From Minwuiaceae bacterium (GTDB lineage Bacteria > Pseudomonadota > Alphaproteobacteria > Minwuiales > Minwuiaceae), in NCBI GenBank assembly GCA_028278525.1, contig JANQEE010000020.1, forward strand, positions 186,001-250,000: a stretch of DNA of 64,000 bases, written 5' to 3'. The position numbers were made by a program, and so were the translations under genes. Of the stretch, positions 16,825-24,802 are shown piece by piece. The notes beneath the pieces are model-generated. The model was not told the DNA's origin. It worked only from the letters and a program-made list of their open reading frames with translations, and searched no databases. How positions within the stretch are numbered: the first letter of the stretch is position 1; each line of letters starts with the position of its first letter.

Positions 16825-17619
16825 ATGTTCAGATTTCTCATCGGCGCCCCGGCGCGCGGCCTTAGGGTATGGAGCATCACACTGGTCCTGTTTTGGGCCA
16901 TGGACCATGCGGCGCAGGCCGGCCCGATCAGCAACATCACGCATCTGGCTATCGGCGAGGCCGAGGCCTTCGTCCTGGGCGGCAACACCGATACCGACAC
17001 CGACACGACCACCGCGCCCGACGACCTGTTCATGAGAGCCAGCGCTCTCGCGCAAACGCAGCCTGGATCTTTCGGCGCACTTTCCTCGGCCAGTGCGCGA
17101 TCGAGGATCGCCGTCAGCACGAATAGCGTCGTTATCGAGGAGGAGCTTGGCGTGAGCCACAGCCCAAGCCCCTTCGCCAACGGCGACCAGACCGGCGGCG
17201 GCGGCAGTGGATTGCTCAGCTCGCTGATCGAGTTCGTCATCGATGCGCCCGAAGTTCTGTTCAGCCTGGACGTCGACGAGAGCTTCGCCGGCGACAACAA
17301 CGGGTTCTTTGCATCGATGCTGGAGAACGTCACGGACGGCACGACGCTGTTCCTGTTCCAGACGCCGGTCGGGGGATCCTTCGAACAGGCGTTTACCGTG
17401 TCGGACAGCGTGGGCGACCTGTTCCGCCTGAGCACCGCCAGCGAAGCGGCGGTCTTCAGCGAGCCGGAGGGGTTCTCGAGCCGCTTCGACGTCGACATGA
17501 GGCTGACGATCACCGAACAAGGCAACGCGGTGCCGGAACCGGCGACGCTGGCGCTGCTTGGGCTGGGGCTCGCCGGGCTTGGATTGGCAAGGCGCCGGCG
17601 AGCGGCGAGGCCATGCTGA
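16825..17619 (+). CDS. PEP-CTERM sorting-domain secreted protein
   Basis: A 264-residue exported protein. GGAAAGGA precedes the ATG. The signal peptide spans residues about 1-31 (SITLVLFWAMDHAAQA-G). The mature part is acidic and Ser/Thr-rich, with a short Thr-Asp run (NTDTDTDTTTAPDD near residue 55), and looks beta-sandwich-like; no family is recognised. The C-terminus is a textbook PEP-CTERM signal: VPEPATLALLGLGLAGLGLA followed by RRRRAARPC. It is expected to be processed by an exosortase encoded elsewhere. It ends convergent with the permease gene. Confidence 0.87.
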   Translation: MFRFLIGAPARGLRVWSITLVLFWAMDHAAQAGPISNITHLAIGEAEAFVLGGNTDTDTDTTTAPDDLFMRASALAQTQPGSFGALSSASARSRIAVSTNSVVIEEELGVSHSPSPFANGDQTGGGGSGLLSSLIEFVIDAPEVLFSLDVDESFAGDNNGFFASMLENVTDGTTLFLFQTPVGGSFEQAFTVSDSVGDLFRLSTASEAAVFSEPEGFSSRFDVDMRLTITEQGNAVPEPATLALLGLGLAGLGLARRRRAARPC

Positions 17620-17672
17620 AACTGGTGCAGCCGTTCGTGGAGTTCTACCAGGTCGCCTCGTTCAGCCGGCCG

Positions 17673-18695
17673 TCAGAGAAACAGGCCGAACGACCAGCCG
17701 GCGAGCGCCGAACCCAAGACGGCGAGAAGAATGTAAAGCGCGAAGACCGGCAGGCGGACCAAAGCACATACCGGGATAACTGCCCAGGCGCTGACGATGC
17801 CGCCGGCAACCAGGAAGGCCAGGGCGGCGCCCGAGCCCATGCCGGCGTCGATCAGGCCGCGCACCAGGGGCAGCGCGGCGTAGCCGTCCAGGTAGATCGG
17901 CGCGCCGACGACGGTGGCGATGGGCACGGCAAGAAGGCTGTCGCCGCCGACCAGTGACGCGACCCAGGCGTCGGGGACGTAGCGTTTCAGAAAGAACTCG
18001 GCGACGAAGGCGGCGAATAGCCAGACCGCCATGAGGCGGCCGGTGGCGAGCGCCCGGTTCCAGAACAGCGCCCGGCGGGCGGGTTCGCGCCAGAACCGGG
18101 GCGCGAAGCCATCGCCGCCATCGTCGCAAGCGCAATCCGAGCCGGCGAGCGCGGCCGCCCTGTCTTTCGCCGGGTTCAAAAGGTACCCGGCGCGCGTCAG
18201 GGCGAGTACGACGAGACCGCCGGCGAGGCCGATGCCGAAGGCGGCGACGGTCTTGCCGATGGCGAATTCGACGCCGAGGGTCGCGGCCGTCACCGCCAGC
18301 ATGCCGGGATCGGTCACCGGCGACGACAGCCAGAACGCCATGATCGCGGCAAGCGGCACGCCGCCGGCCATCAGGGCCGCCACCAGCGGCAGCACCGTGA
18401 TGCCGCAGACCGGCGTCAACGCGCCGGCCAGCGAGGCCAGCAGGATCATCCTGACGTCGCGGCCCGCGAAGGCGGCGGCGATGATGGCCGTGGAGCCGGA
18501 CGCCACGATTCCGGCGGTAAGCGCGATACCGAGCAACAGCGCCGGGGAGATCACCAGCATGTTCCAGAGCGCGAATCGGGCGGCCTGGCCGGCAAGATCC
18601 GGAAATATCATCACGAAACCGAGGGCGAGAGCGCCAAGCGCCAGCGTGGCGCGGCGGCGATCGACGAGCGGCGTCTGCGAAACGGTATCGGTCAT
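17673..18695 (-). CDS. ArsP/DUF318-type permease
   Basis: A 340-residue integral membrane protein with about nine hydrophobic segments, resembling the permease family PF03773 (ArsP_1). Its repeated halves carry the usual small-residue motifs: TPVCGITVLPLVAALMAGGV followed by FWLSSPVTDPGMLAVTAATL in the first, and APIYLDGYAALPLVRGLIDA in the second. A cytoplasmic loop has a Cys/Asp cluster (SDCACDDGGD). Some relatives export trivalent organoarsenicals, but the substrate here is unknown. It is divergent from a LysR gene with a dyad in the 56-bp spacer, so that regulator probably controls it. Confidence 0.75.
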   Translation of the reverse strand: MTDTVSQTPLVDRRRATLALGALALGFVMIFPDLAGQAARFALWNMLVISPALLLGIALTAGIVASGSTAIIAAAFAGRDVRMILLASLAGALTPVCGITVLPLVAALMAGGVPLAAIMAFWLSSPVTDPGMLAVTAATLGVEFAIGKTVAAFGIGLAGGLVVLALTRAGYLLNPAKDRAAALAGSDCACDDGGDGFAPRFWREPARRALFWNRALATGRLMAVWLFAAFVAEFFLKRYVPDAWVASLVGGDSLLAVPIATVVGAPIYLDGYAALPLVRGLIDAGMGSGAALAFLVAGGIVSAWAVIPVCALVRLPVFALYILLAVLGSALAGWSFGLFL

Positions 18696-18719
18696 GCGGC
18701 GAGAATAGGGATCGCTGGT

Positions 18720-18735
18720 ATTCGCACAAACGAAT
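18720..18735. promoter_or_regulatory. Candidate LysR operator
   Basis: ATTCG-N6-CGAAT lies midway in the 56-bp gap between the divergent permease and LysR genes. Palindromic spacing and position fit a LysR-type (T-N11-A) box controlling both genes. Confidence 0.55.
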
Positions 18736-18751
18736 AGTTATCATCTATCCC

Positions 18752-19636
18752 ATGAATGAAATCGAACGTTCTAAGTCGCTACCGGACAGCGACCTGCTCC
18801 GCTCTTTCCTGACGGTGGCGCAGCACGGCAACCTGACGAGGGCGGCGGATACGCTCGGCAGAACGCAATCCGCCGTCAGCGTGCAGATCAAACGGCTGGA
18901 GACGGTGCTGGCGGCGCGGCTGTTCGAGCGGCAGGCGCGTGGCATGGTCCTGACCGACGCGGGCGAGCGGCTGTTGCCGGCGGCCAGCCGCGTCCTGGCG
19001 GACCTCGAACGGGTCGGGACGATGTTCGCGGAACCGCTGGCGGGGCGCGTTCGGATCGGCATTCCGGACGATTACGGCACGACGATCCTGCAGGACATCC
19101 TGAACCGGTTCGCGCGCAGCCATCCACAGGTCGAGGTGACGGTGCGCTGCGGCTTCAGCGCCCGGTTTCCGGCGGAGCTACGGCGCAACCGGCTGGACGT
19201 CGCGGTCTATGCGGCAGACGACACCGAACAGGCGGGCGAGACGATATTCGAGGAACGCGCCGTCTGGGCGGCGGGCGAGAGCTGGACGAACCCGAACGAC
19301 GAGGCGGTGCCGCTGGCCCTGTTCGACCGGGATTGCTGGTGGCGCGACGTTGTATTGGAAACACTCGACAAGGCCGACCGTCCGTACCGCATCGCGTTTT
19401 CCAGCGAAAGCGTCTGGGGCGTGAAGGCGGCCATCGCCGGCGGCCTGGCGGTCGGCATGCTGGCGGAAAGCACGCTGGAGCGGGGTATGCGCGTTCTGGG
19501 CAAAAGCCAAGGGTTCCCGGACCTGCCGCCGTCACGGCTGGTGCTGGCGCAAGCGCCGAAGGCGGGCGGCGATGCGACGGCCGCCATGGCGGCCGCGATC
19601 CGCGACGGCTTCAGACAGTATAGCCCGCGGCGCTAG
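18752..19636 (+). CDS. LysR-family regulator, divergent from permease
   Basis: A 294-residue LysR-type regulator. The winged helix is at residues about 15-72 (LLRSFLTVAQHGNLTRAADT, LGRTQSAVSVQIKRLE). The effector domain begins LAGRVRIGIPDDYGTTILQD, and SESVWGVKAAIAGGLAVGML is typical of the ligand-pocket hinge. It is not closely related to the three paralogues at 8-13 kb. The TAG stop lies inside the terminal CTAG of a palindromic element (19633-19813). The divergent ArsP-like permease is the likely target. Confidence 0.87.
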   Translation: MNEIERSKSLPDSDLLRSFLTVAQHGNLTRAADTLGRTQSAVSVQIKRLETVLAARLFERQARGMVLTDAGERLLPAASRVLADLERVGTMFAEPLAGRVRIGIPDDYGTTILQDILNRFARSHPQVEVTVRCGFSARFPAELRRNRLDVAVYAADDTEQAGETIFEERAVWAAGESWTNPNDEAVPLALFDRDCWWRDVVLETLDKADRPYRIAFSSESVWGVKAAIAGGLAVGMLAESTLERGMRVLGKSQGFPDLPPSRLVLAQAPKAGGDATAAMAAAIRDGFRQYSPRR

Positions 19637-19813
19637 CAGGTCGCTGAAAGAGCGTCGCACGGTGGCCTGGATGCTTCGAGACGCCTGCTTTGCAGGCTCC
19701 TCAGCATGAGGGCTTACTTACTGAAAACACGACGACCTCATCCTGAGCGGCCCAAAGGGACGCGTCTCGAAGGATGGGCAAACGCTCAAGTACCTTTTTC
19801 AACAGCCTGCTAG
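19633..19813. repeat. Palindromic stop-codon element, copy 2
   Basis: A 181-bp element bounded by CTAG on both sides (19633-19636 and 19810-19813). The left end is CTAGCAGGTCGCTGAAAG and the right end CTTTTTCAACAGCCTGCTAG. The left outer arm is more decayed than in copies 1 and 3. The centre (GAAAACACGACGACCTCATC) matches copy 1. The LysR stop TAG (19634-19636) is in the left CTAG. Confidence 0.85.
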
Positions 19814-19907
19814 AGCGTCCGCGCCGCCTTTAACACCGCCATCGACTTCGGTACCATCCTGCCGAATGACAAAAGCTTCGGCGTGGGAGCGAAGCAGGGA
19901 GGGGACC

Positions 19908-20324
19908 ATGGATTTCGGTGGGATGAATTACCTGGCGGTGCTGGTTGCCGGCGTCGCCGGTTTCGCGTTCGGGGCGCTTTACTATACGGCGCTGGCCAAA
20001 CCGTGGATGGCGGCAATCGGCAAGACCGAGGAAGAGATCAAGGCCAACATGTCGCCGGTGCCGTATGTGATCGCGGGAATCGCACAACTGGTGATCGCGT
20101 TCATGCTGGCCGGCGTGGTCGGCCACCTGGGCACCGACATGACGACGGTGCGGAACGGCCTGATCACGGCGTTCTTCCTCTGGCTCGGGTTCGTCGTCAC
20201 GACGATGGCGGTCAACCACGCGTTCCAGGGCGCGAAGCGGTCGCTTACCGTGATCGACAGCGGCCACTGGCTCGGCGTGCTGCTGGTCCAAGGCCTGGTG
20301 ATCGGCCTGTTCGGGACGCCGTGA
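19908..20324 (+). CDS. DUF1761 family membrane protein
   Basis: A 138-residue protein with four hydrophobic helices, matching DUF1761: NYLAVLVAGVAGFAFGALYY, the conserved W/YxALAKPWMAAIGKTEEEI loop, then PYVIAGIAQLVIAFMLAGVV. The ATG is chosen for the strong GGGAGGGG upstream. The function is unknown. Its stop lies a few bases before the amidohydrolase start, so the two genes form an operon with likely translational coupling. Confidence 0.82.
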   Translation: MDFGGMNYLAVLVAGVAGFAFGALYYTALAKPWMAAIGKTEEEIKANMSPVPYVIAGIAQLVIAFMLAGVVGHLGTDMTTVRNGLITAFFLWLGFVVTTMAVNHAFQGAKRSLTVIDSGHWLGVLLVQGLVIGLFGTP

Positions 20325-20328
20325 CGTG

Positions 20329-21330
20329 ATGATCGATGAAAACTGGCTGGCGCTGACCAAGGAAACGGCGCTGGAACCGGAGCTGCCGATCGTCGACCCG
20401 CACCATCATTTATGGGACCGGCCGCAGCACCGCTATCTGCTGGAGGAACTGCTGGCGGATACGGGCGGCGGGCATAACATTACCGCGACTGTGTTCGTCG
20501 AATGCATGGCGATGTATCGGGCCGCCGGCCCGGAGTGGTTGCGGCCCATCGGCGAGACGGAGTTCGTCAACGGCATCGCGGCGCAGAGCGCCAGCGGACA
20601 GTACGGCGACACGGCGGCCTGTGCCGGCATCGTCGGTTTCGCCGACCTGACGCTGGGCGCGGCGGTGGAAGAGGTGCTGGCGAAGCACATGTCGGTGGCG
20701 CCGGACCGGTTTCGCGGTATCCGCCACGCGGCAGGGTGGGATACGAGCGACGAAATCCGCAACTCGCACACCAATCCTACCGAGGGGCTGTTCGCCGACG
20801 CCCGGTTCCGCGAGGGTTTCGCCCGGCTGGCCGGTTTCGGCATGACGTTCGAGGCGTGGCTGTACCACCCGCAGCTTGCCGATGTCGCCGACCTGGCGAG
20901 GGCATTTCCGGAGACGACGATCATCCTGAACCATTTCGGCGGGCCGCTTGGCGTCGGGCCCTACGCGGACAAACAGTCGGAGATCTTCCCTCAGTGGAAA
21001 CAGGACATCGCCGCCGTGGCGGAATGTCCGAACGTGGTGGCGAAGCTCGGCGGCATCAATATGCCGCTCAACGGGTTCGGCTGGCACCGCCGGGAGAGGC
21101 CGCCGGGTTCAGAGGAACTGGCCGCGGCGACGCGGGCGTACTACCTGCATACAATCGACTGCTTCGGGCCGGCGCGTTGCATGTTCGAAAGCAACTTCCC
21201 GGTCGACAAGCAGTCCTGTTCCTACACCGTGCTGTGGAATGCGTTTAAACGGATCGCCGAGGGGTTTTCGGCGGCGGAGAAGGCGGCGCTGTTTCACGAT
21301 ACGGCGACGCGGATGTATCGGTTGGGGTAG
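20329..21330 (+). CDS. Amidohydrolase_2 family metal-dependent hydrolase
   Basis: A 333-residue TIM-barrel hydrolase of the amidohydrolase_2 (PF04909) type. The metal motif HxH is in LPIVDPHHHLWD near residue 25. Later family blocks are FRGIRHAAGWD, EAWLYHPQLADVADLA, TTIILNHFGGPLG (metal His) and CMFESNFPVDKQSCSY (catalytic Asp region). Members act as lactonases, decarboxylases or hydrolases on carboxylated rings or lactones; the substrate is unknown. GTG 20326 and ATG 20329 are adjacent possible starts. It is co-transcribed with DUF1761. Confidence 0.83.
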   Translation: MIDENWLALTKETALEPELPIVDPHHHLWDRPQHRYLLEELLADTGGGHNITATVFVECMAMYRAAGPEWLRPIGETEFVNGIAAQSASGQYGDTAACAGIVGFADLTLGAAVEEVLAKHMSVAPDRFRGIRHAAGWDTSDEIRNSHTNPTEGLFADARFREGFARLAGFGMTFEAWLYHPQLADVADLARAFPETTIILNHFGGPLGVGPYADKQSEIFPQWKQDIAAVAECPNVVAKLGGINMPLNGFGWHRRERPPGSEELAAATRAYYLHTIDCFGPARCMFESNFPVDKQSCSYTVLWNAFKRIAEGFSAAEKAALFHDTATRMYRLG

Positions 21331-21344
21331 GAGTTGCGGCCTCA

Positions 21345-21427
21345 CCCACACCGTCATTCCGGCGAAGGCCGGAATCCAGGACAGACGTTGTTATGGATTC
21401 CGGCCTTCGCCGGAATGACGGTGTGGG
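21345..21427. repeat. REP-like perfect inverted repeat
   Basis: Arms of about 34 bp beginning CCCACACCGTCATTCCGGCG pair with GCCGGAATGACGGTGTGGG on the other side. It lies exactly between two convergent genes, so it probably also ends transcription in both directions. The GTCATTCCGGCGAAGGCCGG motif is a widespread proteobacterial intergenic repeat. A second, interrupted copy is at 60105-60210. Confidence 0.85.
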
Positions 21428-21432
21428 ATGCA

Positions 21433-22458
21433 CTATTGAGCATCGCTTAAGAGGTCCTGCACGGCTTTCCGCAACACCGCTTCGTCCTCCGGGTTGTCGG
21501 TCGGGTTGCCGGCTCGGTGGCCCCAGATGGAGCGGATCGGGCGGAATTCGGCGTTCGGCATTTGCGCGGTTTCGGCTTCGCTGTCTTCCGGCGTGAAGTA
21601 GAGGTCTGTCATCGACGGCATGATAATGGCGCGGGCGCGGATGGCGCCGAGGGCCGCCGAGAGGTCGCCGTTATGGAGTTCGTTGTCGCCGATGTCGGAC
21701 TGCATCCAGGTGGTCAGCATGGAGAGCAGGTCTTCGCCGGGCCGGCGCAGGAAATTGGCCTCCCAGTTGCGTACCAGATAGTCCTCCAATGAGGCATAGC
21801 CGATGGTCAGGTGCAGGCCCTCCCGATAGAACGCCTGCGACATCGCCCAGCCGGCATAGACCCGGCCCATGGCGCGGAGCCCCCGGACCGGGTGCTCCGC
21901 AAAGTAGCCGTCGCGCCAGGCGGGATCGGCGGTCAGCGTCGCGCGCACGCCTTCCAGGAAGACCTTGTTGTGCGGCGAGGTGCGGGCGGAGCCGCAGACG
22001 GCACAGATCCGCTCCACCCGGTCCGGGAAGATCGCGCCCCAATGCAGGGCCTGCTGCGCGCCCATTGACCAGCCGTAGACCAGCGCCAGCCGTTCGATGC
22101 CGAATTTCTCTTCCAAAAGGCGCTTTTGCGCGTGGATATTGTCCCAGTGGGTGAAGACCGGATAGCGGCCCCGGCCGAACGGCGCGGGCAGGTTGCTGGG
22201 GGAGGACGACAGGCCGTTGCCGAACATGTTGGGGATGACGATGAAGTAGCGTTCCGGGTCCAGCACCCGGCCCGCGCCGATCAGCCATTCGGTATCCGTG
22301 TGCTGCGCGCCGTAGGAGGTGGGATAGAGCACGGCGTTCGACTTGTGGGCGTTGAGAGTGCCGTAGGTTTTGTAGGCGAGGCGCGCATTCGGCAGGGTCA
22401 TGCCGCGCTGCAGGCGCAGCGGGCCTAGGTCGAAGACGGCGTGGTCGGTATCGGTCAC
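21433..22458 (-). CDS. Alpha/beta hydrolase, MetX-like (homoserine acetyltransferase fold)
   Basis: A 341-residue alpha/beta-hydrolase of the MetX-like clade. The oxyanion/N-terminal block is LRLQRGMTLPNARLAYKTYG. The nucleophile elbow is YGWSMGAQQALHWG (Ser). The acid is in MPSMTDLYFTPEDSE, and the His is in IRSIWGHRAGNPTDNPED. GTG 22458 has GGAGG 10 nt upstream and is preferred to GTG 22488. True MetX proteins are usually longer and act in methionine synthesis, but no met genes lie nearby. Many members of this clade are uncharacterised hydrolases, so substrate assignment is withheld. Confidence 0.78.
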   Translation of the reverse strand: MTDTDHAVFDLGPLRLQRGMTLPNARLAYKTYGTLNAHKSNAVLYPTSYGAQHTDTEWLIGAGRVLDPERYFIVIPNMFGNGLSSSPSNLPAPFGRGRYPVFTHWDNIHAQKRLLEEKFGIERLALVYGWSMGAQQALHWGAIFPDRVERICAVCGSARTSPHNKVFLEGVRATLTADPAWRDGYFAEHPVRGLRAMGRVYAGWAMSQAFYREGLHLTIGYASLEDYLVRNWEANFLRRPGEDLLSMLTTWMQSDIGDNELHNGDLSAALGAIRARAIIMPSMTDLYFTPEDSEAETAQMPNAEFRPIRSIWGHRAGNPTDNPEDEAVLRKAVQDLLSDAQ

Positions 22459-22655
22459 GGCGGGCTTTCCTCCGGAAGGCGTTTGCACCGATCCTAAAGC
22501 CTGGCGCCGATGCTGGCGACTGGACGGTTTCGGACCTCATCGCCAGCCACAGTCTCGCGGCGGCGGGTCCGGCCTGATAGCCTTGGCCCAGGCTGTTACA
22601 TTTGGCCCGGCCATCTCGTCTCCATAAGGGAGACACAAACGGAAAGGACGAGACC

Positions 22656-23423
22656 ATGAGCCAAGCCCAGAAAGCGCGCGACTTCGCCGACCTGCATGTG
22701 CCGGGCAAGCCGGTGGTGCTGTACAACATCTGGGACGCGGGCGGCGCCAAGGCGATCGCCGAGGCCGGCGCGAAGGCGGTGGCGACCGGAAGCTGGTCGG
22801 TCGCCGCGGCGCACGGCTATCCGGACGGCCAGGCGATTCCGCTGGAGATGGTGCTGGACATTGTCGGGCGGATCACGGCGACGGTCGACCTGCCGGTCAC
22901 GGTGGATTTCGAAGGCGGCTACGCCGAGGCGCCGGACGCGGTGGCAGCGAACGTGACCCGCCTGATGCAGGCCGGCGCCATCGGCATCAATTTCGAGGAC
23001 CAGGTGGTCGGCGGCAGTGGACTGCATGCTCCGGAGGCGCAGAGCGCGCGGATCGAGGCGGTGCGGCGGGCGGCTGAGGCGGCCGGCGTTCCGCTGTTCA
23101 TCAACGCCCGGACCGACCTGTTCCTGAAGGAGAAGGACCGCGGCAAGCATGAGGGCCTGATGGCCGAGGCCAAGGAGCGGGGCGCGGCCTACGCGGCGGC
23201 GGGGGCGAGCGGCTTTTTCGTGCCCGGCCTGATGGATCCCGGCCTGATCGGCGCGATCTGCGAGGCGACGGCCCTGCCGGTCAATACGATGATGCTGCCG
23301 GGCGCGCCGCCAGCCGCCGACCAGGCCGCCGCCGGCGTCGCGCGCATAAGCTACGGGCCGGTTCCGTATTTCACGGCGATGAAAGACCTGGCGGGCCGGT
23401 TCCAGGAAGCCATGGGCACCTGA
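22656..23423 (+). CDS. Isocitrate lyase/PEP mutase family protein
   Basis: A 255-residue TIM-barrel enzyme of the isocitrate lyase/phosphoenolpyruvate mutase superfamily. Key blocks are VVLYNIWDAGGAKAIAEAGA, LPVTVDFEGGYAEAPD (metal-binding acidic residues), GAIGINFEDQVVGG and PLFINARTDLFL. It lacks the isocitrate lyase KKCGH loop, so it is likely a C-C or P-C lyase such as a 2,3-dimethylmalate or oxaloacetate-type enzyme. The ATG has GGAAAGGA upstream. It is divergent from the MetX-like gene, and no partner in a pathway is evident. Confidence 0.82.
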   Translation: MSQAQKARDFADLHVPGKPVVLYNIWDAGGAKAIAEAGAKAVATGSWSVAAAHGYPDGQAIPLEMVLDIVGRITATVDLPVTVDFEGGYAEAPDAVAANVTRLMQAGAIGINFEDQVVGGSGLHAPEAQSARIEAVRRAAEAAGVPLFINARTDLFLKEKDRGKHEGLMAEAKERGAAYAAAGASGFFVPGLMDPGLIGAICEATALPVNTMMLPGAPPAADQAAAGVARISYGPVPYFTAMKDLAGRFQEAMGT

Positions 23424-23471
23424 TAGCGTCGAACAATGCCCGTCTTCGGCGCTGTCCGGGCATTCAATGTG

Positions 23472-24248
23472 TTATCTACCGACTCCGTCGAAGAAGCTGC
23501 CGATGGCCCGCGCCGTCGCCAGAGGTTGTTCCACCATCGGCCAGTGCCCGGCGTCGGCATAAACCTGGTTGGGTATGCCCGATCGCTCGATCCATTCCCG
23601 GGTCGCCGCGGGCGTGCTCTCTCGAGACCAGTAATAGATCGCAGGGCACGACAATAAGCGGAAGGCTTCGCCCAGCTTATTGTTCACACTGATCCGCACC
23701 GCGTCGCGTCCCAGGTGCCACATGGTCTGTGGATCGCCCATGCGCGCCCCGGCGTAGTAGTGGCGAAGCGCCTCCGAACTCTGACCCATCTCCCAGATTT
23801 CATTGAGAAAATTCTGTTTGAATATGTCAGGATCGTCGAAGTTGCTGGCCTTTCCACTGAACATGGCGTCATCGGGCGTCAGGTTGCCTTCGATGGAAAA
23901 CACGCCGGAGACCTTGCCGCCGAGCCGGGTTGCAATCTCGACCGCCATCGCCCCAGCGATAGAGTGCCCGATCAATCCGATGGGCTGCCCCGACCGGAAA
24001 TTCAATGCGACCTTTGCCAAGGCCCCGGAAAATTCCGAGACCGTTCGAACATCGGCACGGGCCGGAGACGCTCCGAAGCCCCACAGATCGAGGGCGATCA
24101 ATCGGTACCGCTCAGCGAGGTCGCTTGAGAGAACCTTCCCGTAACAATGCCCGGTATCGCCGAAGGCATGGATAAACAAGAGCGGCGGTGCGTTTTCGGG
24201 ACCTGCAAGCCGCACAACGGCACCATCTGTGACCTCGACCCCGGTCAT
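23472..24248 (-). CDS. Alpha/beta hydrolase
   Basis: A 258-residue alpha/beta-fold hydrolase. It has the oxyanion motif PPLLFIHAFGDTGHCYGKVL, LIALDLWGFGASPA, the nucleophile GLIGHSIAGAMAVE (G-H-S-I-A-G), and a C-terminal His in VYADAGHWPMVEQP. The ATG overlaps the stop of the upstream YdhR-like gene as ATGA, which fixes the start and implies translational coupling. The substrate is unknown. Confidence 0.85.
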   Translation of the reverse strand: MTGVEVTDGAVVRLAGPENAPPLLFIHAFGDTGHCYGKVLSSDLAERYRLIALDLWGFGASPARADVRTVSEFSGALAKVALNFRSGQPIGLIGHSIAGAMAVEIATRLGGKVSGVFSIEGNLTPDDAMFSGKASNFDDPDIFKQNFLNEIWEMGQSSEALRHYYAGARMGDPQTMWHLGRDAVRISVNNKLGEAFRLLSCPAIYYWSRESTPAATREWIERSGIPNQVYADAGHWPMVEQPLATARAIGSFFDGVGR

Positions 24249-24589
24249 TCCGCCTCGCGCCAAGGCGGCGAGACCGGAGCACCGTCAACCCGAACCTCGC
24301 CGATCTCGTTATCCAGGACCACCGGGTTGTCGAACAATGTCAGTACCGGCCTCACGCCAAAACGGCCTTCCATCCAATCCGCCCAACCCTCATTGAACCA
24401 CGCCTCGGCGTCCTCGCGTGTCGAAAACTCATAGATGCCTCCGCCGCCGGCCTCGCTGTTCAGATAGTACTTTCGCCGCAGGCCTTTGACTTTGTGGAAG
24501 ATCCTGGTCGATTCCAGCGATTCCGCGACCACGAAATCATGTTGTCGCTTCGGCCCGTCGAGGGGGATTTGAACGAGAGCAATAATCAT
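24245..24589 (-). CDS. YdhR-like alpha-beta-barrel protein (putative monooxygenase)
   Basis: A 114-residue protein of the YdhR-like dimeric alpha-beta-barrel type. The opening MIIALVQIPLDG and the sequence KVKGLRRKYYLNSEAGGGGI and STREDAEAWFNEGWADWMEG match the fold's strand-helix order. The aromatic FHKVKGLRRKYY block is the usual hallmark. Such proteins are proposed cofactor-free monooxygenases or small-molecule binders. It is translationally coupled (ATGA overlap) to the alpha/beta hydrolase downstream, suggesting both handle the same compound. Confidence 0.72.
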   Translation of the reverse strand: MIIALVQIPLDGPKRQHDFVVAESLESTRIFHKVKGLRRKYYLNSEAGGGGIYEFSTREDAEAWFNEGWADWMEGRFGVRPVLTLFDNPVVLDNEIGEVRVDGAPVSPPWREAE

Positions 24590-24802
24590 ATCAATCCGCT
24601 TTCACTTCGCAGCAATGGATACCCATCCGACAATTTGGGGGTGCGAGGCGGAAATTACTCCTTTGTACGGATGACCACAAACGGCGATGAATAGAAGCGA
24701 AGCGGGGGCGAACGGGCTTCAGGAAGCGGCCGGCGCCGTATGGCGCCGCCGAGACGTCACCTGCTAGTCTGCTGCCAACGGGAGTGGCCGAGAGTACAAG
24801 AC

